DNA of 64,000 nt from Alphaproteobacteria bacterium (GTDB taxonomy: Bacteria > Pseudomonadota > Alphaproteobacteria > Rickettsiales > SXRF01). The position numbers and the translations under genes are program-made. The stretch spans positions 124,001-188,000 of the forward strand of contig JAGVLO010000003.1 in the NCBI GenBank assembly GCA_020049775.1, in the 5' to 3' direction. The notes under the pieces were generated by a model that was given only the letters and a program-made list of their open reading frames with translations, was not told where the DNA came from and did no database searches. Below, one piece after another: positions 55,424-63,284 of the stretch; the stretch's first letter is position 1, and every line of letters begins with the position of its first letter.

Positions 55424-56308
55424 ATGCAAAGAATAAACAATATCCTTCATTACAGCCTTATCGAAATTCAATTGAGGCTATATTTCCTTCAAACAAAGCA
55501 ATGGTTTGGAGATCCGAATTCTTACGAATGGAGAAACATCATAAGGGATGTTCCTGATAAAAATTCTCGAATAATCTTGTTTCTAGTCGAAGCAATAAGC
55601 GATTTGCTGAGTAATGCAGATAGTAATAGTTTCTCTCTCTACCAGATTGAGGAACCGAGATTTCCATCCTCACTAGCAGAATTTATTGAGGGGTTGAAAG
55701 AAGATGAGCAAGCAAATGTAGAAATTGACCATTTCGGTACAAAACAAGCAGTACTAAACTCTCTGAAATCTCCCAAAGATGTGGAAAGAATATTGTTTGA
55801 TGAGCTATTTAAAACGATTGTGTTTATTCAAAAGATAATTTGGAAGATTTTGATAAAGAAAATTTGCCAAGGAGAAGTTTTAGCATATGGCGTACGCTTT
55901 CCTTCGCGCGATAAACTGGGAGCGGCTTTAATCTCCTCTCTTGAGTGGGTTAACTTGACTTTTCAAGGCTCGGAGGCCGTAGCAAAAAATGAAGATAGCA
56001 TCTCATACAAATATTGTAATTTGGTCTTCATAATTCCAGTTTCTAAAAATCCCTCGTCCCCAATTATTGAACAGCAAAAACCTGGTCGTCCTTCGATTAT
56101 GAAATTAATCGAAACTCAGATGCAAAAAAGATTTGATGAAGGAATGCTATGCAATACTCTTGCTATGGAAGCACGAGCATTAGAGTTATGGGGAATAAAA
56201 GCATATCCCAAGTTTAAAACGCCTAAGGCTGAATCTATAGCTAAACAAACAAGTGTGAGATCGCTTTACTACCAACTCAATCCCTCGCCGTTGCAAAAAA
56301 ATAGCTAA
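55424..56308 (+). CDS. Hypothetical protein of the mobile element
   Basis: 294 residues, soluble. The first 200 residues are helix-rich without a known motif. The C-terminal part opens GRPSIMKLIETQMQKRFDEGMLCNTLAMEARALELWG and ends KTPKAESIAKQTSVRSLYYQLNP. This arrangement, with GRPS and a terminal TxxxYxxL, looks like a helix-turn-helix or regulatory tail seen in integrated elements, but the family is not one I can name. Codon use is AT-rich like the rest of the island. A shorter overlapping frame at 55375 is not favoured. Confidence 0.62.
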   Translation: MQRINNILHYSLIEIQLRLYFLQTKQWFGDPNSYEWRNIIRDVPDKNSRIILFLVEAISDLLSNADSNSFSLYQIEEPRFPSSLAEFIEGLKEDEQANVEIDHFGTKQAVLNSLKSPKDVERILFDELFKTIVFIQKIIWKILIKKICQGEVLAYGVRFPSRDKLGAALISSLEWVNLTFQGSEAVAKNEDSISYKYCNLVFIIPVSKNPSSPIIEQQKPGRPSIMKLIETQMQKRFDEGMLCNTLAMEARALELWGIKAYPKFKTPKAESIAKQTSVRSLYYQLNPSPLQKNS

Positions 56309-56425
56309 TAAATTCAAGGTATCATAAATCATATTTTGATTTCTGATATTTGTGACAATTATCATATTTTACTTCGATATTACAGATTGTTATTTTCTTT
56401 CTTGTGGCAAACAAAGGAGAGAAAA

Positions 56426-56677
56426 ATGTCGTTGTCGATTCCTCAGTCTCAAATTCAATTAATTACGGAAAAAGAATTACACCGTCTTATTGGAAGGAGT
56501 TTGAGTTCTATCCGAAAGGACAGAATGAAAGGAATAGGCGTACCCTTCATTAAGTGGCCGAGCGGCCAAGTATTCTACGATCTTCGTGACATCAGCGCTT
56601 ATGTAGACGCGCATCGCCAACACTCGACGTCCGAAACTTGGGGCAGTCAGGCAAAAATTCCTAATTATAGCCTGTAA
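56426..56677 (+). CDS. AlpA-like excisionase/HTH DNA-binding protein
   Basis: 83 residues. ITEKELHRLIGRSLSSIRKDRMKGIGVPFIKWPSGQVFYDLRDISAYVDAHR fits the winged-helix MerR/AlpA fold that is used by excisionases and satellite-phage activators: helix-turn-helix, then a beta wing with FIKWPSGQVFY and a terminal helix. GGAGAG precedes the ATG at 56426; the longer frame upstream is unlikely. It precedes the replication ATPase gene, the same order as in P4-like satellites. Confidence 0.75.
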   Translation: MSLSIPQSQIQLITEKELHRLIGRSLSSIRKDRMKGIGVPFIKWPSGQVFYDLRDISAYVDAHRQHSTSETWGSQAKIPNYSL

Positions 56678-56825
56678 GGAGTTGTGTGAAATGAACACGC
56701 GGCATCTATGCACTTCGCCTGACAATACGGGCTAATTACTAAAACTAAGCATCCGGAAATTGTCGGGCCCTCGCTTGATTGCGAGCAGTCAATGGACATC
56801 TATTATCAGATTTAGGAATGATTTT

Positions 56826-58373
56826 ATGAGCAATAACCATCAAGATATTAAAAGCAAAAAGAATGAAACAAATGGGCTTAAGCCCAACGCAGCTGGGTTT
56901 ATTGAGAAACTATTGAAAACAAGCTCCTTGTGGAAAGACCAATACAGGCGAGTTGGAATAACCATAAAAGCTGGCAATCTCACCAAGCATTATCTCTTGG
57001 ATGACCATGATGGCCATTTGCACATCCATCGGGAATTTCAAAATTATTATAAGGATGAAGCGGACTATAGCCTCTTTCAGGAAGCTATTATATTACTCAA
57101 AAATAAAGCCGTATATGAAGGTGAGCCAAAACAGTCTTGGCATCGTGTGGGATGGGTTAATGGCAAGGTTTGCTATGATCTGACTAATGACAATTGGGAA
57201 ATGGTAGAATGCACGGACAAAGATTGGACTGTAAAAAGCCAATCAGACATTATCTTTCTGCGATCCCCGGATATGCTTCCTCAATGTACGCCTGTAAAAG
57301 GAGGCACATTAGAGAATCTGGAAGCTTTGTTGAATACAGATGAGGAGGATAAAAAGCTCATTATCGGCTTCTTGGTTTATGGGTTGATGAATGTGAGCGC
57401 TCCTAATCCGATATTGCTTATGCGTGGAGAGCAGGGAACTGGCAAAACCTTTGCTGCCGGACTTCTTGTATCTTTGCTTTCGCCCACGTCTGCTTCATTA
57501 CGCATGCTTCCCTCTAACCACGAGGCCTTGGCAGCATTGGCGTTGAAAAACAGGGTATGTGCCTTTGATAACGTATCTGCGATTAGCGATAAGCTATCGG
57601 ATTCTCTTTGCACTATTTCTACGGGCATTACCGCATCTGTAAAAACGAGTATCCCAGGCATTGTAACTACAGGAAAAGCATCATGTCCTATTATCATCAA
57701 CAGTATTCACGATGTGGTGCGACGTCCCGATCTTTTAGATCGCTCTTTAAATGTTCTTTTTAAGCAACTTGAAGAAAGAATTGATTCCGAGAAACTGACT
57801 CAATTCGCAGAAAACACTAAACCTCACACTTTAGGAGTGCTTTTTGATGGCGTAGTGGCGGCGCTTGCCAACAAAGATAAGGTGGCCGTCGAGAACATGC
57901 CGCGTATGGCAGACTTTGCTAGGGTGGTAACAGCGGCAGAAAGCGGCTTAGGTTGGCCGTCCAATACCTTCATGCAAGCATATGCTGGCAATATTGAAGC
58001 ATCCGCCAAAGAAGAATTAGACAACAATATGCTGGCGCGAGCCGTATTGCTGTACATGAAGGGCAAGAAGGCTTCTCAAAGGCATACCGCAACCGAATGG
58101 GTAAGAGAGTTGCAGCATGAATGCCAGTATGAGCCTTGGAAAATGCACCTACCTGTGAGTCCGATTTCCCTTTCTAACGAATTGGCGCGTATAGCACCGC
58201 TTTTGCGTACTGGCGGTCTTGAGGTGGAGCGTATTAAAAGCGATGGTTCCCGTGCAATACGAATTACGCGAATTGAAGGGGCATGGACGCCTGATGTGCA
58301 GGAAGAGAGCTTTGGTCGTTATCTACCTAAGGTCAAGCCTATGTTTGCAAAACCCCCAAAATCTAAAAGCTAG
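56826..58373 (+). CDS. Phage/plasmid-type replication ATPase (helicase-like)
   Basis: 515 residues. Walker A is RGEQGTGKTF (about 200-209). Other family features are CAFDNVSAISDKLSDSLCTISTG, CPIIINSIHDVVRRPDLLDRSLNV (arginine-finger region) and PRMADFARVVTAAESGLGW. The set matches ATP-binding proteins of prophages and integrative elements that act as replicative helicases. No primase motif was seen in the N-terminal 190 residues, so primer synthesis may come from elsewhere or be replaced by the HUH protein encoded next. The ATG at 56826 has AGGA upstream. AT-rich coding. Confidence 0.8.
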   Translation: MSNNHQDIKSKKNETNGLKPNAAGFIEKLLKTSSLWKDQYRRVGITIKAGNLTKHYLLDDHDGHLHIHREFQNYYKDEADYSLFQEAIILLKNKAVYEGEPKQSWHRVGWVNGKVCYDLTNDNWEMVECTDKDWTVKSQSDIIFLRSPDMLPQCTPVKGGTLENLEALLNTDEEDKKLIIGFLVYGLMNVSAPNPILLMRGEQGTGKTFAAGLLVSLLSPTSASLRMLPSNHEALAALALKNRVCAFDNVSAISDKLSDSLCTISTGITASVKTSIPGIVTTGKASCPIIINSIHDVVRRPDLLDRSLNVLFKQLEERIDSEKLTQFAENTKPHTLGVLFDGVVAALANKDKVAVENMPRMADFARVVTAAESGLGWPSNTFMQAYAGNIEASAKEELDNNMLARAVLLYMKGKKASQRHTATEWVRELQHECQYEPWKMHLPVSPISLSNELARIAPLLRTGGLEVERIKSDGSRAIRITRIEGAWTPDVQEESFGRYLPKVKPMFAKPPKSKS

Positions 58374-58385
58374 CAAAAGAAACAA

Positions 58386-58403
58386 TCGTCCCTGTCGTCC
58401 CTG
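58386..58403 (+). repeat. 9-bp tandem repeat before the HUH gene
   Basis: TCGTCCCTG occurs twice back-to-back, at 58386-58394 and 58395-58403, in the 123-bp gap between the ATPase and HUH genes. It could be an iteron-like binding site; two copies are weak evidence. Confidence 0.5.
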
Positions 58404-58496
58404 AAAATCCAACCAAGAAGACAGGAAAACCATTTTGGCATTCTAAATTCGCAGCTTCTTCCATTCTTATAAATACTTATGAAAGGCAGCAAAACA

Positions 58497-58988
58497 ATGA
58501 TCGACGAGTTCTGGTACTCCACCAATAAACTTGAGCTAATGCATGGTTATAAGCAACTATTCCATGAACATGGCGCAACACATCTGGTTACTTTCGTTTT
58601 CAATATTAAGGGGCTTAGCATTACAGAGGCTGAGAAATTCCTCAATAAGTGGCATCGCAAGCTAGATAAAAAGCTTTTTGGGCATTTCTATTACAAACGC
58701 CAAAGGCATGAGCGTACTAGCTTCATTGCTATACCTGAAAACAAGCTAACCAATCTCCACTACCATGCTTTTTTACGCACTTCTCAGCCAAGGGAATTTG
58801 AAGTTCATGCGCAAGCTATATGGAAGGAATTGGTAAAGGGAGGAAATTTACATCTCGGCAATCCAAGCATTGATGAACTGCAAATAGCAAAATGGAGCAA
58901 CTACGTGGATTGCGAACTGATGTGTGAAAACAACATGGATTTAATGTTCATTTCTAAAGCAAACCCCAAAAGAAAGGAGGCGTTGTAA
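58497..58988 (+). CDS. HUH-type replication initiator/relaxase-like protein
   Basis: 163 residues. The core HUH motif is NLHYHAFLRT (H88, H90) after a strand FIAIPENKL. A likely catalytic tyrosine follows in AKWSNYVDCE (Y136), in the order expected for rolling-circle Rep proteins. The opening HLVTFVFNIKGLSITEAEKFLNKWHRKLDKKLF gives the first strand and helix. It probably nicks DNA to start replication or transfer of the element. ATG 58497 has AAAGG ten bases upstream; ATG 58479 adds six residues without a site. Stops, hairpins and repeats follow in the next 150 bp. Confidence 0.72.
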   Translation: MIDEFWYSTNKLELMHGYKQLFHEHGATHLVTFVFNIKGLSITEAEKFLNKWHRKLDKKLFGHFYYKRQRHERTSFIAIPENKLTNLHYHAFLRTSQPREFEVHAQAIWKELVKGGNLHLGNPSIDELQIAKWSNYVDCELMCENNMDLMFISKANPKRKEAL

Positions 58989-59052
58989 CTCACGAGGTAA
59001 GTTATGCTTCGATAAGGCCGCCTTATGTTGCCACTGGCTTACTGACCGAAAT

Positions 59053-59129
59053 TTTACTGCGATGCTTATGCTCCGCAGTAAATGAAGTTTGCCTAAATGA
59101 AGTTATATGAAACACTGCTGTTACAGCAG
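59053..59129. other. Candidate origin or regulatory region with two hairpins and a direct repeat
   Basis: TTTACTGCG (59053-59061) and CGCAGTAAA (59074-59082) form a perfect 9-bp stem. TAAATGAAGTT is repeated at 59079-59089 and 59094-59104. CTGCTG-TTA-CAGCAG forms a second hairpin (59115-59129). The region lies just after the HUH gene. The first hairpin could simply be a terminator, but it lacks a T-tract. The rest of 58989-59271 shows no gene. Confidence 0.4.
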
Positions 59130-59271
59130 CAAAGAAAACAATAAGAAATGAAAATAATATTATTCAAATACAAAAGTTTATTTTAAGAGAAAATAAAAAA
59201 CAGCAAGATATGTATCTCTAACTGTTATTGCTAAAAAAACACCAGATAAACATTAGAAAAGCTTTTTACCC

Positions 59272-59508
59272 TTAATAGTGCTGCCTCATCTCAACCATAA
59301 ATTCTTCCAAAGTCATATCCATCGCGGAAACAATTTTAAACATAGTAACCATAGTTGGATTTGTTTTTCCGCCTTCTATTTTGCCCAATGTTTGGCGAGA
59401 TATTTTAGCTTTAGCGGCAATAGCTTCATGGCTATATCCGCGGCCTTTGCGTGTCGCGTATAAAGTCTTAATAAGCGCTTGTTTAAACTTGTCGTTTACA
59501 TTTGCCAT
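59272..59508 (-). CDS. XRE-family transcriptional regulator
   Basis: 78 residues, a single Cro/CI-type helix-turn-helix: YSHEAIAAKAKISRQTLGKIEGGKTNPTMVTMFKIVSAMDMTLEEF. The recognition helix is SRQTLGKIE. Such small regulators control early genes of mobile elements. It is divergent from the small exported protein gene. The 83-bp gap between them has a 9-bp direct repeat that could be its operator. Confidence 0.9.
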   Translation of the reverse strand: MANVNDKFKQALIKTLYATRKGRGYSHEAIAAKAKISRQTLGKIEGGKTNPTMVTMFKIVSAMDMTLEEFMVEMRQHY

Positions 59509-59550
59509 GCCCTCAAAATACGAACATTGACAACTATATTCACCGCACTT

Positions 59551-59574
59551 ATATTAGCGGCCAATATATTAGCG
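59551..59574. promoter_or_regulatory. Direct repeat, possible XRE operator
   Basis: ATATTAGCG occurs at 59551-59559 and 59566-59574, a 15-bp period, midway between the divergent XRE and exported-protein genes. The spacing puts both copies on nearby faces of the helix. No binding evidence. Confidence 0.35.
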
Positions 59575-59591
59575 TTAGTGAGATGGAATTT

Positions 59592-59843
59592 ATGAAAAAA
59601 TACATGATTATTGCTCTGTTACTTACGGGAACATTTGCGAAGGACTGTTTTGCTGAGTATTTCGTGTCGAAGATCGAATTCAAATGCACCGGCTCTGGAA
59701 GCCAAGACGAGCCAAATGTGATTGACTACGCACAATATGGTCAAAATCGAATAATGGAAAACACAGCAAGAGATGCAGCAGAGCATATTTGCGGAAGATT
59801 GCATAATGGCAGTCCATATGATGTTCGCTTAACTTACCATTGA
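59592..59843 (+). CDS. Small exported protein of unknown function
   Basis: 83 residues with a clear signal peptide (MKKYMIIALLLTGTFAKDCFA, cleavage expected after FA near 21). The mature part is about 62 residues with two cysteines that could form a disulfide bridge in the periplasm. No homology was recognised. GGA is six bases before the ATG at 59592; an ATG at 59583 is also possible. It is the only exported product in the visible island, divergent from the XRE regulator. Confidence 0.65.
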   Translation: MKKYMIIALLLTGTFAKDCFAEYFVSKIEFKCTGSGSQDEPNVIDYAQYGQNRIMENTARDAAEHICGRLHNGSPYDVRLTYH

Positions 59844-59872
59844 TCCGGAATACGTAATAAATTCGTAGGTAT

Positions 59873-60445
59873 TTAAAGAACCTCTACGGCAGCTTTGAGC
59901 ATTTCATCATTTACCTCAATATAGCGCTGGGTTGTAGACAAATGCTTATGTCCTGCAAGGGTCATGATAACTTTTGCTGAAATACCGCTATGTGCTAGGC
60001 GTGTAATAAACCATCGTCTCCCGCTGTGACTTGTACCTCCGAGGATACCGGCGTCGATATACAGTTTGTTGAATAATTGGCAAAGAGTGTTGGGGGAAAA
60101 GGCCGTATTTTTTTGTGTTAACAATAATGGTTTCTCAGGCTTCGGCATGTTGGCGAACGACATGAAATATCGCTCCGATTCCTTCGTTAATTTACTTCCC
60201 ATTATGATAGAGCGCACTTCCTTGGTTTTGGTATTTTGTGCCCTGAGTATAATACGATCTCTAACCTCACCAGTTTTATGATCGAATACGTCGCCAATCT
60301 TCAGCGAGGCAATTTCGCCAATTCGTAATCCTGCTAGATAAGAAAGCATTACTGCGTATCTGTTCCTATCCGCGTAACGCCCTACCGAAATTAATCTTAA
60401 CAACCGCGATAATTCGGTTTCTGATAATACCTTCGCTTGCTTCAT
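59873..60445 (-). CDS. int: Tyrosine recombinase, catalytic domain only
   Basis: 190 residues. All catalytic residues can be placed: R41 in GLRIGEI, K73 in NTKTKEVR, H140 and R143 in SHSGRRW, H166 in AGHKHLSTTQRYI and nucleophile Y175. The arm-binding and core-binding N-terminal domains of typical integrases are missing; the frame starts MKQAKVLSETELSRLL, already at the catalytic domain. Short integrases of this type exist, so it need not be broken. It is the obvious candidate for integration at the tRNA-Lys anticodon loop. It faces away from the R-M genes. Confidence 0.87.
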   Translation of the reverse strand: MKQAKVLSETELSRLLRLISVGRYADRNRYAVMLSYLAGLRIGEIASLKIGDVFDHKTGEVRDRIILRAQNTKTKEVRSIIMGSKLTKESERYFMSFANMPKPEKPLLLTQKNTAFSPNTLCQLFNKLYIDAGILGGTSHSGRRWFITRLAHSGISAKVIMTLAGHKHLSTTQRYIEVNDEMLKAAVEVL

Positions 60446-60723
60446 AAAACCTCACAATTTGTTGCATATAATTATTCAAAATTATATTTATTTTCAGCAA
60501 CATGTTCTACCGAAGAAATCATTTCAAGTAGAGCGAGAGTTTCAACTGAAACCTAAGAAAATGTAGATTGTATTAGGTTTATGAGAGGGGGGGGGATTGA
60601 CTGAATTTAAAGACTGGAATACGAGCTGATCCGCTGCAAGTGTAGCCCATTAAAATTATCTGGAATTCTTTGCTTACAGGTGTATGACTTAATCATCGGG
60701 TAAAGCGTGGGGAATTCTAAAGA

Positions 60724-61899
60724 ATGTGGCGTTGGGATCAAGGTAGAATCGCTTATTATCAATTTGATGCCTTAAAGGCTATTTCCAAGTTTGTATGCCA
60801 ACACGATTTTAAATTAGCCCAAAGAGAAGTTTTGCTAGCTGAAACTGGACTTCCTTTTAAGCCAAACACCTATAATCCGTGGCGCAATTACTCCAGAACT
60901 TTAAAACAATCATTATTAGTCAGCGAAGAAAAAGGTGTTGCCGTACCAACGCCAGTAGCAAAATTATTAGCTAAAGCTGGTATTGTAACATCTGATGAAT
61001 ATGTACATTTTTTGCTGCAAGCATTTACTGATCCATCGCCAGCATTTAAAGATTGGAAGCTCGTAGATTCTCCACGTTACCCGCTCCTATTTTCCTTGAA
61101 ATATCTTCTGGCTAAAGTTGCCAGCAAAACATCATCATCTGCAACGTTAGATGAGATTATTGCGGCTTATATAAAATCCAATTTTATTGGTGATGAGTCC
61201 GAGCAGGAATTCATAATCTTGACGGGCAAAGATATAGATGCATCATTCGTTAAGAAGATTCCGAGCATACGACAAGCACGAGAAAGCTTGAAAGTCATGT
61301 GCCAAATATCATATTTACATTGTGAAAAGTCCACAATCTCAGTTTCGTTAGAGGCAGAAGATGCGAAGGAAATTTTTCAAGACTTAGCTCCTATTGGTGG
61401 CGAAAGAGAAGTTAACAGCAATGCCGAAATAAGGAGATTAGCCAACTTCTTTAAAGAAGGAAGCACCCAGGATTTCTTTGATTTTACTCATACAACAATA
61501 AGCGAGGTGGTTGATAGCGGGTTTAAAGAAGGAAGCAAAATTAAGAAGACCCACATTGTAATTGAAAGAAACTCGAAACTTAGAGAGATGTTTTTTAAAA
61601 AGCATCCCGTTACGCATTGCGATCTTTGTTTAGTAGATACAGCTAAAAAATATCCTTGGACGGAAAAGGTTTTAGATGTTCATCACCTTTTACCTCTTTC
61701 TTCTGGAACAAAAACAGAAGACAAAGGAACAGCTTTAAGTGACCTAATAGCAGTTTGCCCAACATGCCATAGAGCAATCCACCGATATTACGACCAATGG
61801 CTAAAAACCAAAAAACAGCTTGATTTCAATAGTGAAAAAGAAGCGCTTTTAGTATATAAAAAATTGAAAAAAGATTTTTGTGAGGGAAAAATAGGATGA
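60724..61899 (+). CDS. HNH endonuclease, probable type II restriction enzyme
   Basis: 391 residues. The C-terminal HNH domain is complete: zinc cysteines C299/C302 (CDLC) and C345/C348 (CPTC), and the catalytic pair H320-H321 in DVHHLLPLSSG. The last knuckle is CHRAIHRYY. The N-terminal 290 residues have no family I recognise and probably hold sequence recognition. The stop overlaps the cytosine methyltransferase start by ATGA, the classic arrangement of a restriction-modification pair. Coding is AT-rich. An eight-G tract (60588-60595) lies upstream in the 278-bp gap, which otherwise shows no gene. Confidence 0.82.
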   Translation: MWRWDQGRIAYYQFDALKAISKFVCQHDFKLAQREVLLAETGLPFKPNTYNPWRNYSRTLKQSLLVSEEKGVAVPTPVAKLLAKAGIVTSDEYVHFLLQAFTDPSPAFKDWKLVDSPRYPLLFSLKYLLAKVASKTSSSATLDEIIAAYIKSNFIGDESEQEFIILTGKDIDASFVKKIPSIRQARESLKVMCQISYLHCEKSTISVSLEAEDAKEIFQDLAPIGGEREVNSNAEIRRLANFFKEGSTQDFFDFTHTTISEVVDSGFKEGSKIKKTHIVIERNSKLREMFFKKHPVTHCDLCLVDTAKKYPWTEKVLDVHHLLPLSSGTKTEDKGTALSDLIAVCPTCHRAIHRYYDQWLKTKKQLDFNSEKEALLVYKKLKKDFCEGKIG

Positions 61900-63107
61900 C
61901 TGATCTCGCTATTAAGCAAAAACAGCAAAAGTCTGATATTAATTATCAGCGGAGGCTCTTGGATTCTTCAGAAAAAACGGGAGTTCCGCTTGCTGAAATT
62001 TTAAGCGATGCCGGGTTAGCCTACGATGATCTCGTATATGAAGATTCCAAAGCGGAGTGGAAAAGCCCTGCTCCTTATACATTGAAAGATTTGAAAGCTA
62101 AAACCTCTGTCGGGGTTGGAATGGTTAGTTTTTTCACTGGTTGTGGGGGAATGGATTTAGGCTTTGAATCTCAAGGATTTGAACATGATGCGGCATTTGA
62201 AATCAATGAGCTGTTTTGCAAGACATTGAGGAAAAATCGTCCGAATTGGAAGATTTATGGTCCTCCTATTAGCTCAGGAGATGTTTCCAACTTTGAAGAA
62301 ATCAATGATGCACTATCTAAAATAATTACAAAGCCATACGATGGTATTTTTATTGGCGGACCGCCATGCCAACCATTTTCAATAGCCTCGAATCAAAGAT
62401 TTTCTAAATCCGGGGAAAATTTTAAACGGGTGGGATTCGCTCATGATAAAAACGGCAATCTTCTTTTTGACTACGTAAACCTGATTATTGAATTTCAGCC
62501 AAAAGCATTTGTTATAGAGAATGTCCCCGGGTTAAGGGATCTTGATGATGGGAAGCAATTAACGCAAGCTATCAGCTTGTTGAGCGAGGCAGGCTATAAT
62601 GTATTAGAGCCTATGGTTCTTGATGCCGCTGATTATCGTGTTCCACAATTCAGGCAACGGTTATTTGTAATTGGTTCCAGAACCAAAAAACCCTTTACTC
62701 CTCCTAAGCCTTCGCTTGAAAAAATCGGGTGCGGCTCTGTTTTAATCAATACAAAAGCTTCTAAGCATAACGTTGAAACGAGAGAGCATAAAGCTGAGTC
62801 TATCAAAAGGTATATGAAGCTGAAATATGGTCAGCGAGATCAATTGGGACGGGTTGATAGATTGAACCCGGCGCTTCCCTCTAAAACAGTCATTGCAGGA
62901 GGGACTAACGGTGGTGGAAGGTCTCATTTGCATCCTGAGATACCGAGGACGCTTAGTGTGCGTGAATGCGCTCGATTGCAAACTTTTCCTGACGATTATG
63001 TATTTTTAGGCCCATCTGCGCGGCAATTTACGCAGGTTGGAAATGCTGTGCCTCCGGTTCTGGCGGCTCAAATTGCAGCAGCAATTAGATCATCATTTTT
63101 TGATTGA
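61896..63107 (+). CDS. DNA (cytosine-5-)-methyltransferase
   Basis: 403 residues. C5-methyltransferase motifs in order: I VSFFTGCGGMDLGFESQGF (about 78-96), IV GGPPCQPFS with catalytic C158, VI ENVPGL, VIII QFRQRLFVIG, IX RECARLQTFPDDY, and X QVGNAVPP. The recognition region lies between VIII and IX. About 70 extra residues precede motif I. It would protect host DNA from the overlapping HNH endonuclease. The recognition sequence cannot be read from the protein. No controller gene is seen. Confidence 0.95.
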   Translation: MTDLAIKQKQQKSDINYQRRLLDSSEKTGVPLAEILSDAGLAYDDLVYEDSKAEWKSPAPYTLKDLKAKTSVGVGMVSFFTGCGGMDLGFESQGFEHDAAFEINELFCKTLRKNRPNWKIYGPPISSGDVSNFEEINDALSKIITKPYDGIFIGGPPCQPFSIASNQRFSKSGENFKRVGFAHDKNGNLLFDYVNLIIEFQPKAFVIENVPGLRDLDDGKQLTQAISLLSEAGYNVLEPMVLDAADYRVPQFRQRLFVIGSRTKKPFTPPKPSLEKIGCGSVLINTKASKHNVETREHKAESIKRYMKLKYGQRDQLGRVDRLNPALPSKTVIAGGTNGGGRSHLHPEIPRTLSVRECARLQTFPDDYVFLGPSARQFTQVGNAVPPVLAAQIAAAIRSSFFD

Positions 63108-63284
63108 TCCTATATTTAAACTAATGCTTCCAAAAATCGCATCGTCTTATGTTGTGACGGTGGTACCAATTTAGAATTTTACTATGGAAAGTAGTCACAA
63201 TTCGGGAATGCAGCCTTAAAAGCACCTCTCAAGTTCAGAAAAAACTTCAAAAGCGCTTAAAATAGCATCTTTTTGCCTGATTAT

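Noticed and set aside
60687-60712. Stretch GACTTAATCATCGGGT resembling a tRNA anticodon arm, as a possible right attachment site
   Set aside because: No T-arm or acceptor strand follows and it does not repeat the CTCTTAA loop of the left fragment.
63152-63200. Inverted repeat TTGTGAC...GTCACAA after the methyltransferase gene
   Set aside because: Seven-base arms 35 bases apart are expected by chance in AT-rich DNA and there is no T-tract.
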